From: Palsa-892 sp035295845
GTDB taxonomy: Bacteria; Pseudomonadota; Alphaproteobacteria; Rhizobiales; Xanthobacteraceae
Length of the DNA stretch: 64,000 nt
Assembly: GCA_035295845.1 (NCBI GenBank)
Contig: DATGIF010000031.1
Span: forward strand, 124,001 to 188,000
Reading direction: 5' to 3'
Of this stretch, positions 42,152-51,273 are shown one piece after another. Made by a program: the position numbers and the translations under genes. The notes under the pieces were generated by a model. The model did not search any database, had not been told where the DNA came from, and worked only from the letters and a program-made list of their open reading frames with translations. Each line of letters begins with the position of its first letter. Within the stretch, counting starts at the first letter, position 1.

Positions 42152-44998
42152 ATGCTTGAAAAGACCTACCAGCCCGCCGACGTCGAGGACCGCATCTACC
42201 GCGCCTGGGAAGCGGCGGGCGCCTTCAATGCCGGCCGCCCCGAGCGCAAGAACGCCGAGCCCTATTGCATCGTGATCCCGCCGCCGAACGTCACCGGCTC
42301 CTTGCACATGGGTCACGCGTTGAACAACACCCTGCAGGACATTCTCTGCCGCTTCGAGCGCATGCGCGGGAAGGACGTGCTGTGGCAGCCGGGCACCGAC
42401 CACGCGGGCATCGCCACGCAAATGGTGGTCGAGCGCCAGCTCATGGAGAAGCAGGAGCACCGCCGCGCGCTCGGGCGCGAGGAATTCCTCAAACGCGTGT
42501 GGAAATGGAAAGAGGAATCGGGCGGCACCATCATCCGTCAGCTCAAGCGCCTTGGCGCTTCCTGCGATTGGCGGCGCGAGCGCTTCACCATGGACGCGGG
42601 GCTGTCGCGCGCGGTGATCGAGGTCTTCGTCGCGCTGCATAAGGAAGGGCTGATCTACCGCGACAAGCGGCTGGTGAACTGGGATCCGAAATTGCTCACG
42701 GCGATTTCCGATCTCGAAGTGCAGCAGGTCGAGGTGAAGGGGCACCTCTGGCACATCAAATATCCGGTGGAGGGCGCGCCCGGCACGTTTATTACGGTCG
42801 CGACGACCCGGCCGGAGACGATGCTCGGCGATACCGCGGTCGCGGTGCATCCGGATGACGAGCGCTACAAAAAACTCGTCGGTAAGCACGCGATCTTGCC
42901 GCTCGTGGGGCGGAAGATTCCGATCGTCGACGACGAATATTCCGATCCGGAAAAGGGTTCAGGCGCGGTCAAGATCACGCCCGCGCATGACTTCAACGAC
43001 TTCGAGGTCGGGCGGCGGCACAATCTCCCGCTTATCAACATCTTCAGCGAAGATGCACGCGTTCAAATTGAAAATTTATTTGCAGAATACGAGCATGAGC
43101 GGCTTTACACCGATACTCACCCGGAGCGGATTCAAACGAGATTCGCGTTTAGACCAGAAGAGTTTTTAAAATCGCTAGACAATCAGGATCGCTTCGTTGT
43201 TCGCAAAGCGATTGTGGCGGCCCTAGAAGAGCGTGGGCTAATCGAGAAAATTGAACCTAATGTTCATACTGTGCCGCATGGAGACCGCTCCGGCGTTGTC
43301 TTGGAGCCGCGCCTCACGGATCAGTGGTATGTCGACGCGAAGAAACTTGCGGTCGATGCGCTGAAAGCCGTCAGAGACGGTCGCACTACATTCGTCCCCA
43401 AGAATTGGGAGAAAACCTATTTCGATTGGCTGGAGAACATCCAGCCTTGGTGCGTCTCGCGTCAGCTCTGGTGGGGTCACCAAATTCCAGCTTGGTACGG
43501 TCCCGACAACAAGATCTTTGTTGCGAAGAGTGAACAAGAAGCAATTGCCGAAGCTTCCGCCCATTATGGAAGAAAGGTTGTCGTCAAAACCAAAGATGAG
43601 TCCGAGCTGAAAGAGCGCGTGATTGATATTCTAGATCAGCGTCACTCTCTCAAGACTGGAAAAGATAGAGAGCTATCAATTACACGCGACGAGGACGTAC
43701 TCGACACCTGGTTCTCCTCGGCGCTGTGGCCGTTCTCGACGCTCGGCTGGCCGGACAAGACGCCGGAACTTGCGCGCTATTACCCGACGAGTGTCCTCGT
43801 CACCGGCTTTGACATTATTTTCTTCTGGGTCGCGCGCATGATGATGATGGGATTGCATTTCATGCGCAAGGTGCCGTTCCACACCGTCTACATCCACGCG
43901 CTGGTGCGCGACGAGCGCGGCGCCAAAATGTCGAAGTCGAAGGGGAATGTCATCGACCCCCTGCATCTGATCGACGATTACGGCGCCGACGCGCTCCGCT
44001 TCACGCTGGCGGCTATGGCCGCGCAAGGCCGCGACATCAAGCTCGCGACCTCACGCGTCGAGGGTTATCGCAATTTCGCGACGAAGCTGTGGAACGCCGC
44101 GCGCTTTGCCGAGATGAACGGCGTCGCGCGCGCGGAAACATTCGATCCGAAATCGGCGAAGGAGACGCTCAATCGCTGGATTTTGGGCGAGGCGGCGGCG
44201 ACCGCGAAAGAAGTCACCGCCGCGATCGAAGGTTATAAGTTCAACGACGCGGCTAACGCCGTCTATCGCTTCGTCTGGAGCATCTATTGCGACTGGTACA
44301 TCGAGCTTGCGAAACCGGTGCTCACCGGCGCCGATGGCGCGGCAAAGACCGAGACGCGCGCCACGGCCGCCTTTGTGCAGGACGAAATCCTGAAATTGCT
44401 GCATCCCTTCATGCCGTTCCTTACCGAGGAGCTCTGGCGGCTCACGGCCGCGCAAGGGGCCAAGCGCGAAGGCATGTTGACGCTTTCGCCTTGGCCGCGC
44501 CTCGAAGGTCTCGAAGATGAAAAGGCCGAAGCCGAGATCGGCTGGCTCGTCGATCTTGTTTCAGCCGTACGCTCCGTGCGCTCGGAGATGAACGTGCCGG
44601 CCGCTTCGCAAGTGCCGCTCGTACTCGTTTCCGGCAAGGAAACCGAGGCGCGGGCAGCGCGTTGGGGCGAGGCGCTCCGCCGCCTCGCGCGGCTCTCGGA
44701 AATTTCCTTTGCCGCCAAGCCGCCGGCGGGCTCTGTGCAGTTGCTTGTGCGCGGCGAGGTCGCGGCGATGCCGCTGAAGGGTGTCGTCGATCTCGCTGCC
44801 GAACGCGTCCGCCTCGAAAAGGAACTGAAGAAAGTCGCCGACGACATCGAGCGCGTCGACAAGAAGCTCAACAACGCCGACTTCATGGCGCGCGCGCCGG
44901 AAGAAGTGGTCGACGAGCAACGCGAGAAGCGCGCGGAGGCCGAGGACCGCCGCGCCAAGATCAACGAAGCGCTCGAGCGCCTGAAAGGCGCCGAATGA
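42152..44998 (+). CDS. valS: Valyl-tRNA synthetase
   Basis: 948 aa, class I synthetase. HIGH motif PNVTGSLHMGHALNN, editing domain with TTRPETMLGDTAVAVHP, then KMSKSKGN, the tRNA-binding helical domain and a C-terminal coiled coil (ERVRLEKELKKVADDIERVD). It charges tRNA-Val and edits Thr. A stretch of about 650 bp (43040-43690) covering the end of the editing domain and the approach to KMSKS has clearly lower GC and different codon use from the rest. Stop overlaps the MFS gene start (ATGA). Confidence 0.96.
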   Translation: MLEKTYQPADVEDRIYRAWEAAGAFNAGRPERKNAEPYCIVIPPPNVTGSLHMGHALNNTLQDILCRFERMRGKDVLWQPGTDHAGIATQMVVERQLMEKQEHRRALGREEFLKRVWKWKEESGGTIIRQLKRLGASCDWRRERFTMDAGLSRAVIEVFVALHKEGLIYRDKRLVNWDPKLLTAISDLEVQQVEVKGHLWHIKYPVEGAPGTFITVATTRPETMLGDTAVAVHPDDERYKKLVGKHAILPLVGRKIPIVDDEYSDPEKGSGAVKITPAHDFNDFEVGRRHNLPLINIFSEDARVQIENLFAEYEHERLYTDTHPERIQTRFAFRPEEFLKSLDNQDRFVVRKAIVAALEERGLIEKIEPNVHTVPHGDRSGVVLEPRLTDQWYVDAKKLAVDALKAVRDGRTTFVPKNWEKTYFDWLENIQPWCVSRQLWWGHQIPAWYGPDNKIFVAKSEQEAIAEASAHYGRKVVVKTKDESELKERVIDILDQRHSLKTGKDRELSITRDEDVLDTWFSSALWPFSTLGWPDKTPELARYYPTSVLVTGFDIIFFWVARMMMMGLHFMRKVPFHTVYIHALVRDERGAKMSKSKGNVIDPLHLIDDYGADALRFTLAAMAAQGRDIKLATSRVEGYRNFATKLWNAARFAEMNGVARAETFDPKSAKETLNRWILGEAAATAKEVTAAIEGYKFNDAANAVYRFVWSIYCDWYIELAKPVLTGADGAAKTETRATAAFVQDEILKLLHPFMPFLTEELWRLTAAQGAKREGMLTLSPWPRLEGLEDEKAEAEIGWLVDLVSAVRSVRSEMNVPAASQVPLVLVSGKETEARAARWGEALRRLARLSEISFAAKPPAGSVQLLVRGEVAAMPLKGVVDLAAERVRLEKELKKVADDIERVDKKLNNADFMARAPEEVVDEQREKRAEAEDRRAKINEALERLKGAE
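43040..43690. other. Low-GC mosaic patch inside valS
   Basis: Hand counts for single 60-base rows: 43141-43200 has 24 G+C (40%) and 43621-43680 has 23 (38%), against 38 (63%) for 44041-44100 in the same gene. Codons such as TTA, AGA, ATA-like AT-rich choices and runs of AAA/GAA appear here and not in the flanks. The reading frame and key motifs stay intact. Edges are approximate. Confidence 0.55.
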
Positions 44999-46161
44999 AG
45001 GAAGGTTCGCGGCCGCTCACCGCGCTCGTTCTGCTATGGCTCGCCGGCAACGCGTTGCGGCTGCCGATCCTCGCCATTCCGCCGGTGCTGGCGCTGATCC
45101 AGCGCGATCTCCATCTCACCGGCACCGAGATCGGCGTGCTCACCGGCCTGCCGGTGATCCTGTTCGCGGCGGCCGCGGTGCCGGGCTCGCTCCTGATCGC
45201 GCGCGTCGGCGCGCTGGCGGCGCTCGTGATCGGACTTCTGCTCGCCGCCGCGGGCTCGGCGCTGCGCGGCATTTCGCCGGGCATCGTCGCGCTCTACGCC
45301 GCGACCGTCGCCATGGGCGCGGGCATTGCGATCATGCAGCCGTCGCTGCCGCCGATCGTGCGCGCGTGGCTGCCCGAACGGATCGGCTTCGGCACCGCCG
45401 TTTACACAAACGGACTTCTTGTCGGCGAGTCGCTGCCGGTCGCCTTTACGATCCCGTTCGTATTGCCGCTCTTCGCCGAAAGCTGGCGCGCGAGTCTTGT
45501 TTTCTGGTCGGTGCCGCTCGTGGCCATCGCCATCCTCGTCTTTGTTTTCCAACCGAAATCGTCCGCGGCCGCCGCCCCGGCGCGCCGCTGGTGGCCGGAT
45601 TGGCGCGACCCTCTGCTGTGGAAGTTGTCGCTCGCCATGGGTGCCGCGAACACGATGTATTTCTGCTCGAACGGATTTCTGCCGGGCTATCTCACGAGCG
45701 CCGGGCGCAGCGATCTGATCGGACCGGCGCTATCGGTGCTCAATGTCGGTCAGCTTCCGGCCTCGTTCCTGCTCCTGGCGATGGCCAGCCGCTGGGAACG
45801 CCGCGCCTGGCCGTTCATGGCCGCGGGCGCAATCGCGCTTGCCGGCGTCGCCGGCATCGTCACCACCGCGAACTGGTGGACCGCGTTTTCCGCCGGCCTT
45901 ATCGGCTTCGCTTGCGCGAGCGTGCTCGCGCTCGCGCTCGCCTTGCCGGCGCTCCTGGTTCCGCATGATGACGTGCCGCGGCTCGCCGCCGGCATGTTCA
46001 CCATCGGCTACGGCATGGCGATGCTCGTATCGGTGATCGCGGGCGCTTGCTGGGACGCGACCGGGATCGCGGCCTTCGCGTTCCTGCCGATCGCCTTCGC
46101 CGGGCTGCCGCTTATCCTTCTCACGCCTTCGATCGATTTCGCGAAGCGCTCGCCGCGGTGA
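44995..46161 (+). CDS. MFS transporter (CynX/NimT type)
   Basis: 388 aa from ATG 44995, overlapping the valS stop by 4 bp. About 11-12 hydrophobic helices, with a short cytoplasmic loop (FQPKSSAAAAPARRWWPDWR) between halves. LRLPILAIPPVLALIQRDLH and TGTEIGVLTGLPVILFAAAA at the start match the CynX/NimT (cyanate or 2-nitroimidazole) group. Substrate unknown; probably exports or imports a small anion or drug-like compound by proton exchange. The 3' end overlaps the glycosylase gene on the other strand by 41 bp. Confidence 0.85.
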   Translation: MKEGSRPLTALVLLWLAGNALRLPILAIPPVLALIQRDLHLTGTEIGVLTGLPVILFAAAAVPGSLLIARVGALAALVIGLLLAAAGSALRGISPGIVALYAATVAMGAGIAIMQPSLPPIVRAWLPERIGFGTAVYTNGLLVGESLPVAFTIPFVLPLFAESWRASLVFWSVPLVAIAILVFVFQPKSSAAAAPARRWWPDWRDPLLWKLSLAMGAANTMYFCSNGFLPGYLTSAGRSDLIGPALSVLNVGQLPASFLLLAMASRWERRAWPFMAAGAIALAGVAGIVTTANWWTAFSAGLIGFACASVLALALALPALLVPHDDVPRLAAGMFTIGYGMAMLVSVIAGACWDATGIAAFAFLPIAFAGLPLILLTPSIDFAKRSPR

Positions 46162-46735
46162 ATGGCTTGCTGAGGAACTTCGATCCCTTGAGCCCGAAGC
46201 GCCACGGCTTTTTGGCGGCCTTGGTGATGCCGATACGGACGCCCTTGACGATCTTCACCGGCTTCGTGCGCGCGAAGAGCTGAAACGGCGGCGCATCGAG
46301 CGCCATTCCGTTTTCCTTGCGGGTGACGCCGAGCGCCTCGCAGAGCTTTCCCGGCCCCGAGCAGAGCGCGCGCAAATCTTCCACGCCGCGCCGCCGCCGC
46401 ATCGCGGCAAGTCCTTCGAGTGGCTCGATCGCGCGGATCAAGACGGCGCTCGCGCTGCCTTCGGGCTCGCACACGAAGTTCATGCACCAGTGAATGCCGT
46501 AGGAGCGGTAGACATAGAGATGGCCGGGCGGCCCGAACATCACCTCGTTGCGTTCCGTGCGGCCGTTGTAGCTGTGCGCGGCGGCATCCGTGTGATGATA
46601 GGCCTCGACCTCGACAATGCGGCCGCCGGCGCCTTTGAACAGAAGCATCGCGCCAATGAGGTCGGGCGCCACTTCATGGACGCTGCGGGCGAAGAAGCTT
46701 GGCCGGAGGCGGCGGGGCATGGCTCCTTTTGTCAT
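46121..46735 (-). CDS. 3-methyladenine DNA glycosylase (AAG/MPG type)
   Basis: 204 aa from ATG 46735 (MTKGAMPRRLRPSFFARSVH); ATG 46720 is an equally possible start with AAAGGAG just upstream. AAG family motifs: VAPDLIGAMLLFKG, RIVEVEAYHHTDAAAHSYNG (catalytic Glu and intercalating region), FGPPGHLYVYRSYGIHWCMN and ALCSGPGKLCEALG. It removes alkylated purines, hypoxanthine and ethenoadenine from DNA. The C-terminus overlaps the MFS gene tail-to-tail. Confidence 0.9.
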   Translation of the reverse strand: MTKGAMPRRLRPSFFARSVHEVAPDLIGAMLLFKGAGGRIVEVEAYHHTDAAAHSYNGRTERNEVMFGPPGHLYVYRSYGIHWCMNFVCEPEGSASAVLIRAIEPLEGLAAMRRRRGVEDLRALCSGPGKLCEALGVTRKENGMALDAPPFQLFARTKPVKIVKGVRIGITKAAKKPWRFGLKGSKFLSKPFTAASASRNRSKA

Positions 46736-47032
46736 TGCCCCGCTTGGCCCGGCAATCCACAAGGCGCGCCGGGCCATTCTTCGGAGATCGAGGCTGACCG
46801 CCCTGGAAATCTTTTGCGGCGCAATTATTTGAGCCAAACCGGCACAGCGGATTTTGGTTAAAAACGGCCCGGTGTTGCCGCCGCGCCACACCTTCAGAAC
46901 TTCGCAAGCCTAACGGGCCTTTGGGGTCAAAAGTCGCTGTCCCGCCACAAAGCAACCCGACATCCTGCCCGGCTGCCGTCCATCATCAAGTCCGGGCAAT
47001 TGCGCCTGCAAGGACGGCGGTGAGTAAGTCTG
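46736..47032. other. Intergenic region upstream of ilvD
   Basis: 297 bp between the divergent glycosylase and ilvD genes; it must hold both promoters. No ORF with an RBS, no leader peptide rich in Ile/Leu/Val codons and no T-box or attenuator hairpin was found. GGTGAG at about 47020-47025 can serve as the ilvD ribosome site. Confidence 0.4.
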
Positions 47033-48757
47033 ATGGACGCCAAAACCTTCAATAAATCGAGGCTTCCGAGCCGCCACGTCACCGAGGGCCCGGAACGCGC
47101 TCCCCATCGCTCGTTCTATTACGCGATGGGTCTCACGCGCGAACAGATTCACCAGCCGTTCGTGGGGGTGGCGACCTGCTGGAACGAGGCCGCCCCTTGC
47201 AACATCGCCCTGATGCGCCAGGCGCAGGCGGCCAAGAAGGGCGTCGCCGCGGCCAACGGCACGCCGCGCGAATTCTGCACGATTACCGTCACCGATGGCA
47301 TCGCCATGGGCCATGAAGGCATGAAATCGTCGCTGCCTTCGCGCGAGGTGATCGCCGACTCGATCGAGTTGACGACACGCGGCCACGCTTACGACGCGCT
47401 GATCGGCATTGCCGGCTGCGACAAGTCGCTACCCGGCATGATGATGGCGATGTGCCGCCTCAACGTGCCGTCGATCTTCATCTACGGCGGCTCGATCCTG
47501 CCCGGCTCGTTCCGCGGCCGTGCGGTCACCGTGCAGGATCTCTTCGAGGCGGTTGGCCAGCATTCGGTCGGCGCCATGTCCGACGACGATCTCGATGAGC
47601 TCGAGCAGGTCGCTTGTCCTTCCGCCGGCGCCTGCGGCGCGCAATTCACCGCCAACACCATGGCGACGGTTTCCGAGGCGATCGGCCTGGCGCTTCCTTA
47701 TTCCGCCGGCGCGCCCGCGCCCTATGAAATCCGCGACAAGTTCTGCATGGCGGCGGGCGAGAAAATCATGGAGCTCTTGCAGCGCCGCATCCGCCCGCGC
47801 GACATCGTCACGAGGAAGGCGCTCGAGAACGCGGCCGCGGTCGTTGCCGCCACCGGCGGCTCCACGAATGGCGCCCTGCACTTGCCCGCGATCGCCAACG
47901 AATGCGGCATCAAGTTTGATCTCTTCGACGTCGCCGAAGTGATGCAGCGGACGCCCTACATTGCGGACCTCAAGCCCAGCGGCAAATACGTCGCCAAGGA
48001 CATGTTCGAAGCCGGCGGCATTCCGCTCCTGATGAAGACGCTCCTCGAGCACGGCTTCATGCACGGCGACTGCATGACCGTCACCGGCCGCACCATGGCG
48101 GAAAATATGAAAAGCGTGAAATGGAACGACGCCCAGGACGTGGTGCGTCCCGCCAACAAGCCGATCCTGCCCACCGGCGGCGTGATCGGCCTCAAGGGCA
48201 ACCTCGCGCCCGAAGGCGCGATCGTGAAGGTCGCCGGCATGAGCGGGCTGAAATTCACCGGCCCCGCGCGCTGCTTCGACGGCGAGGAAGCCTGCTTCGA
48301 GGCGGTGAAGGATCGCAAATACAAGGAAGGCGACGTGCTCGTGATCCGCTACGAGGGCCCGAAAGGCGGGCCCGGCATGCGCGAAATGCTCGCGACCACG
48401 GCGGCCCTCTACGGTCAGGGGATGGGCGGCAAGGTCGCGCTGATTACTGACGGCCGCTTCTCCGGCGCGACCCGCGGTTTCTGCGTCGGCCATGTCGGGC
48501 CGGAAGCGGCGGTCGGCGGCCCGATCGGGCTCGTGAAGGATGGCGACATCATCGTGCTCGATGCCGAGAAGGGCACGCTCGACGTGAAGCTTTCCGCCGA
48601 CGAACTCGCGAGCCGCAAAAAAGACTGGAAGCCGCGCGATAACGGTTTCGCCTCCGGCTATCTCTGGAAATACGCGCAGCAAGTTGGCCCCGCGGTCAAC
48701 GGCGCCATCACGCATCCCGGCGGCAAGGCGGAAAAGAAAACCTATGCGGATATCTGA
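47033..48757 (+). CDS. ilvD: Dihydroxy-acid dehydratase
   Basis: 574 aa. Fe-S cluster cysteines at 49 (GVATCWNEAAPC), 129 (GIAGCDKSLPG) and 201 (CPSAGACGAQFTANTM), the last with the family's TANTM. DGRFSGATRGFCVGHVGPEA near the C-terminus holds the catalytic Ser. It dehydrates 2,3-dihydroxy acids in Val/Ile synthesis. The N-terminal and motif spacing fit the shorter (about 560-575 aa) subgroup and not the 610-aa E. coli type; the pattern may equally suit an IlvD/Edd-family sugar-acid dehydratase, but the Ile/Val role is the usual one. Overlaps exoR by 14 bp. Confidence 0.9.
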   Translation: MDAKTFNKSRLPSRHVTEGPERAPHRSFYYAMGLTREQIHQPFVGVATCWNEAAPCNIALMRQAQAAKKGVAAANGTPREFCTITVTDGIAMGHEGMKSSLPSREVIADSIELTTRGHAYDALIGIAGCDKSLPGMMMAMCRLNVPSIFIYGGSILPGSFRGRAVTVQDLFEAVGQHSVGAMSDDDLDELEQVACPSAGACGAQFTANTMATVSEAIGLALPYSAGAPAPYEIRDKFCMAAGEKIMELLQRRIRPRDIVTRKALENAAAVVAATGGSTNGALHLPAIANECGIKFDLFDVAEVMQRTPYIADLKPSGKYVAKDMFEAGGIPLLMKTLLEHGFMHGDCMTVTGRTMAENMKSVKWNDAQDVVRPANKPILPTGGVIGLKGNLAPEGAIVKVAGMSGLKFTGPARCFDGEEACFEAVKDRKYKEGDVLVIRYEGPKGGPGMREMLATTAALYGQGMGGKVALITDGRFSGATRGFCVGHVGPEAAVGGPIGLVKDGDIIVLDAEKGTLDVKLSADELASRKKDWKPRDNGFASGYLWKYAQQVGPAVNGAITHPGGKAEKKTYADI

Positions 48758-49610
48758 GGCCATCCGTTTCGGTTCTGTCGCAACGGCGATCCTCATCGCC
48801 GCGCCCGCGCTTGCTTTCGACAACCAGCAGACGCCCGCCGCGGCCGCGGCACCCATCGTGCCGCTTGCGCCGACGCCCGAGCAAGGCCCGCTGGCGGCGC
48901 CGCCCAGCCGGTTGACGCCGTTCGAGGCCTTCCGCTCCGGCACCCAGGCCTATCTTGCCGGTGAAAAAGGCAAGGCGCTTTCCGAATTGCGTTATGCCGC
49001 CGAGCAGGGCGATCTGCCCGCGCAGTGGAAGATCGGCCGCATGTATGCCGAGGGCGACGGCGTCAAGCGCGACGACAAAAAGGCGTTCGAATACTTCAAC
49101 AAGCTTGCGCTCGGGAATGCCGACGAATCGCCGGTCGGACCGCACGCGCGTTTCGTCTCCAGCGCCTTCGTCGCGGTCGGCACCTATTATCTCACGGGAA
49201 TTCCGAACTCCGACGTGAAGCCCGACAGGGATCGCGCCTATGAGATGCTTTCTTACGCCGCGTCCTATTTCGGCGACCCCGACGCGCAATATCGCCTCGC
49301 CCGGCTCTATCTCGGAGCCGAGCCGAAGGATCCGCGCCAGGCCGCCCGCTGGCTTGGCCTTGCCGCGCAGAAGGGCCAATACAAGGCGCAAGCGTTGCTC
49401 GGCCACATGCTGGTGACGGGCGAGGGCGGTCTTCCGAAACAGGCGGCGCGCGGCCTGATGTGGCTCACCCTCGCGCACGAGGCGATGGCAGGCGCCGACG
49501 ACGGCTGGATTTCGCAGTATTACAATGACGCAATGGCGCAGACGACCGAGGACGAGCGCGCGCTCGCCCGCGTCTATGTCGATCAATGGCTGTGGGGCAA
49601 CCGGCGCTGA
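48744..49610 (+). CDS. exoR: ExoR-like periplasmic Sel1-repeat regulator
   Basis: 288 aa from ATG 48744, overlapping ilvD's 3' end. Signal peptide MRISEAIRFGSVATAILIAA to ALA. LTPFEAFRSGTQAYLAGEKG and KALSELRYAAEQGDLPAQWK match ExoR, followed by Sel1 repeats (IGRMYAEGDGVKRDDKKAFE, AQYRLARLYLGAEPKDPRQA, AQALLGHMLVTGEGGLPKQA). In Sinorhizobium ExoR binds the ExoS sensor in the periplasm and represses the ExoS/ChvI system controlling exopolysaccharide and motility. The same role here is inferred; exoS/chvI are not in the window. Confidence 0.82.
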   Translation: MRISEAIRFGSVATAILIAAPALAFDNQQTPAAAAAPIVPLAPTPEQGPLAAPPSRLTPFEAFRSGTQAYLAGEKGKALSELRYAAEQGDLPAQWKIGRMYAEGDGVKRDDKKAFEYFNKLALGNADESPVGPHARFVSSAFVAVGTYYLTGIPNSDVKPDRDRAYEMLSYAASYFGDPDAQYRLARLYLGAEPKDPRQAARWLGLAAQKGQYKAQALLGHMLVTGEGGLPKQAARGLMWLTLAHEAMAGADDGWISQYYNDAMAQTTEDERALARVYVDQWLWGNRR

Positions 49611-49619
49611 GCAGCCACC

Positions 49620-49835
49620 TTAGGCCGCCGTCTCGAAAATTGCGGGTGTCTTGAGCGGCGAGAGATAAACCGTCGTCTCGAACTGATAGCCGCAGGCAGT
49701 GCAACTCCACAAATAGCGGACCCGCCGTTCTCCCGCACGCTCGGACCAGGTTGGCGCGAAGAGCGTCTCGCCGCATTGTGCGCAAGCGTTGTGATGATCG
49801 TTATCCGGCTGCAATTTCGATGGGTTCGCCCGCAT
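49620..49835 (-). CDS. Small zinc-ribbon protein (71 aa)
   Basis: ATG 49835; product MRANPSKLQPDNDHHNACAQ, CGETLFAPTWSERAGERRVR, YLWSCTACGYQFETTVYLSP, LKTPAIFETAA. Two CxxC knuckles (Cys18/Cys21 and Cys45/Cys48) make a zinc ribbon. Soluble, with no helix-turn-helix. Possibly a nucleic-acid- or protein-binding adaptor; function unknown. It converges on exoR with a 9-bp gap. Confidence 0.65.
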   Translation of the reverse strand: MRANPSKLQPDNDHHNACAQCGETLFAPTWSERAGERRVRYLWSCTACGYQFETTVYLSPLKTPAIFETAA

Positions 49836-50019
49836 CGCCGATCCTCCGCATGATTGCTCCCCGAGCCCGGCGATGTTTGGTTAGCGCGGCTTCGTGGCGG
49901 CAAGATGAAAAATGCGGCCGGTGATTTGAAAATGCCGGTCAGATCGTCGCAGCAAAATCAGAATTGCTGCGCTGCGTCAGGGCCGGCGTGTCCTGTAGCC
50001 GAACAAACTCAAACCGCGC

Positions 50020-50811
50020 TCAACGCTTTTCGATCGCAAGATCAATCCACACCGGCACATGATCCGAAGGCTTTTCGCCGCCGCGCATCGGCTTGTCGAT
50101 GCCGGCGCCCACCAGCCTGTCGGCGGCCTGCGGCGACAGCATCAGGTGATCAATCCTGATGCCGTTGTTCTTCTGAAAGGCGCCGGCTTGATAATCCCAG
50201 AAGGTGTAAAGGCCGGCGGAATCGTTTGTCGCCCGCACCGCATCGACGAGGCCGAGATATTCGAGCGCGCGGAACTTCTCGCGCGTCGTGGGCAGGTACA
50301 GCGCATCGCCCTCCCAGGCTTTGGAATCGTGCACATCGGCGGGCGTGGGGATGACGTTGTAGTCGCCGGCGAGCACCAGGGGCTCCTCGTTCGCGAGGAG
50401 GTTCTGTGCGTGCTGGCGCAGGCGGTCCATCCAGGCGAGCTTGTATTCGTATTTTTCGCCGCCCGGCGGGTTGCCGTTCGGCAGGTAAATCGAAGCGACG
50501 CGCAGGATTCCGCCGCCGGTCGAGATCACCGCTTCGAGGTAGCGCGCGTGCACATCGGACGGGTCGCCCGGAAGCTGCGGCGCCACTTCGTCGAGCGGAA
50601 ATTTCGAAAGAATGGCGACGCCGTTATAGGTCTTCTGTCCATGCACGGCGACGTTGTAGCCGAGATCCTCGAAGGCTCCGCGCGGGAAGGCGTCGTCGAC
50701 GCACTTGATCTCCTGCAAACAGACGATGTCGGGCGCGCGCTCCTTGAGCCATTTCTGCATCGGCTCGACGCGCTGCTTGATCGAATTGACGTTGAAGGTC
50801 GCGATCCTCAT
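50020..50811 (-). CDS. xthA: Exodeoxyribonuclease III
   Basis: 263 aa. EEP-fold motifs: MRIATFNVNSIKQR, CLQEIKC (metal-binding Glu), YNGVAILSK, LAGDYNVIPTPADV (Asp/Asn), RIDHLMLSPQA and SDHVPVWIDL (catalytic Asp-His). It acts as AP endonuclease and 3'-5' exonuclease in base-excision repair. Upstream of it lie a rhizobial palindrome and erpA on the same strand. The next glycosylase gene in the window is 3.3 kb away and not linked. Confidence 0.94.
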   Translation of the reverse strand: MRIATFNVNSIKQRVEPMQKWLKERAPDIVCLQEIKCVDDAFPRGAFEDLGYNVAVHGQKTYNGVAILSKFPLDEVAPQLPGDPSDVHARYLEAVISTGGGILRVASIYLPNGNPPGGEKYEYKLAWMDRLRQHAQNLLANEEPLVLAGDYNVIPTPADVHDSKAWEGDALYLPTTREKFRALEYLGLVDAVRATNDSAGLYTFWDYQAGAFQKNNGIRIDHLMLSPQAADRLVGAGIDKPMRGGEKPSDHVPVWIDLAIEKR

Positions 50812-50830
50812 CGCGGCCGCGCCTTAAAGA

Positions 50831-50876
50831 AGCGTGATCTGGTCCGAAAACCGTTTTCCACGTTTCGGGGTCATGC
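50831..50876. repeat. Rhizobial-type dispersed palindrome
   Basis: Imperfect palindrome AGCGTGATCTGGTCCGAAAA ... CGTTTCGGGGTCATGC between erpA and xthA. Outer arms (AGCGTGATC / GTCATGCT) and inner arms (CCGAAA / TTTCGG) pair. I recognise this sequence type as a frequent intergenic repeat of Bradyrhizobium and relatives; recognition is from memory, not a search. Confidence 0.6.
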
Positions 50877-51221
50877 TTAGAGCGAAAAGCTCGTGCCGCA
50901 GCCGCAGGACGCTGTTGCCTTCGGATTTTCGACCTTGAAGGCCGCCCCGATCAGCTCGTCGACGAAGTCGATCTTGGAGCCGGCCATGTATTGCAGCGAG
51001 ACGGGGTCGACAACGACCACGGCGCCGTCGCGCTCGATCACGAGGTCGTCGGGCGCGCGATCATGCGCGACGTCGAAGCGGTATTGAAAGCCCGAGCATC
51101 CGCCGCCCTCGACGCTCACGCGCAGCACCGAGGGCGCGGCTTCGGCGCCGAGAATCTGGGCGATTCGGCGCGCGGCGCGGTCGGTGACGGTGACAGTCGT
51201 GGCATCCATTGGAATTTCCAT
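50877..51221 (-). CDS. erpA: A-type iron-sulfur insertion protein
   Basis: 114 aa from ATG 51221; ATG 51209 is possible. HesB/IscA/ErpA family with its three cysteines: GGGCSGFQYRF and the C-terminal SCGCGTSF. It hands Fe-S clusters to apo-proteins. The position between xthA and dgt is where erpA sits in many Rhizobiales. Divergent from dgt. Confidence 0.9.
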   Translation of the reverse strand: MEIPMDATTVTVTDRAARRIAQILGAEAAPSVLRVSVEGGGCSGFQYRFDVAHDRAPDDLVIERDGAVVVVDPVSLQYMAGSKIDFVDELIGAAFKVENPKATASCGCGTSFSL

Positions 51222-51273
51222 AGTCCGGGCGGTTGGACAGGCCTGCAGACGATAGTTAAGTGCTCCCGGCACC

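Noticed and set aside
44662..46161. ORF of 499 codons covering the end of valS and the MFS gene
   Set aside because: Its second half is the real MFS protein; the first 110 codons are an out-of-frame read of valS. The ATG at 44995 is the true start.
47429..48943. 504-codon reverse ORF across ilvD
   Set aside because: Opposite the conserved Fe-S and active-site motifs of IlvD; no domain or RBS.
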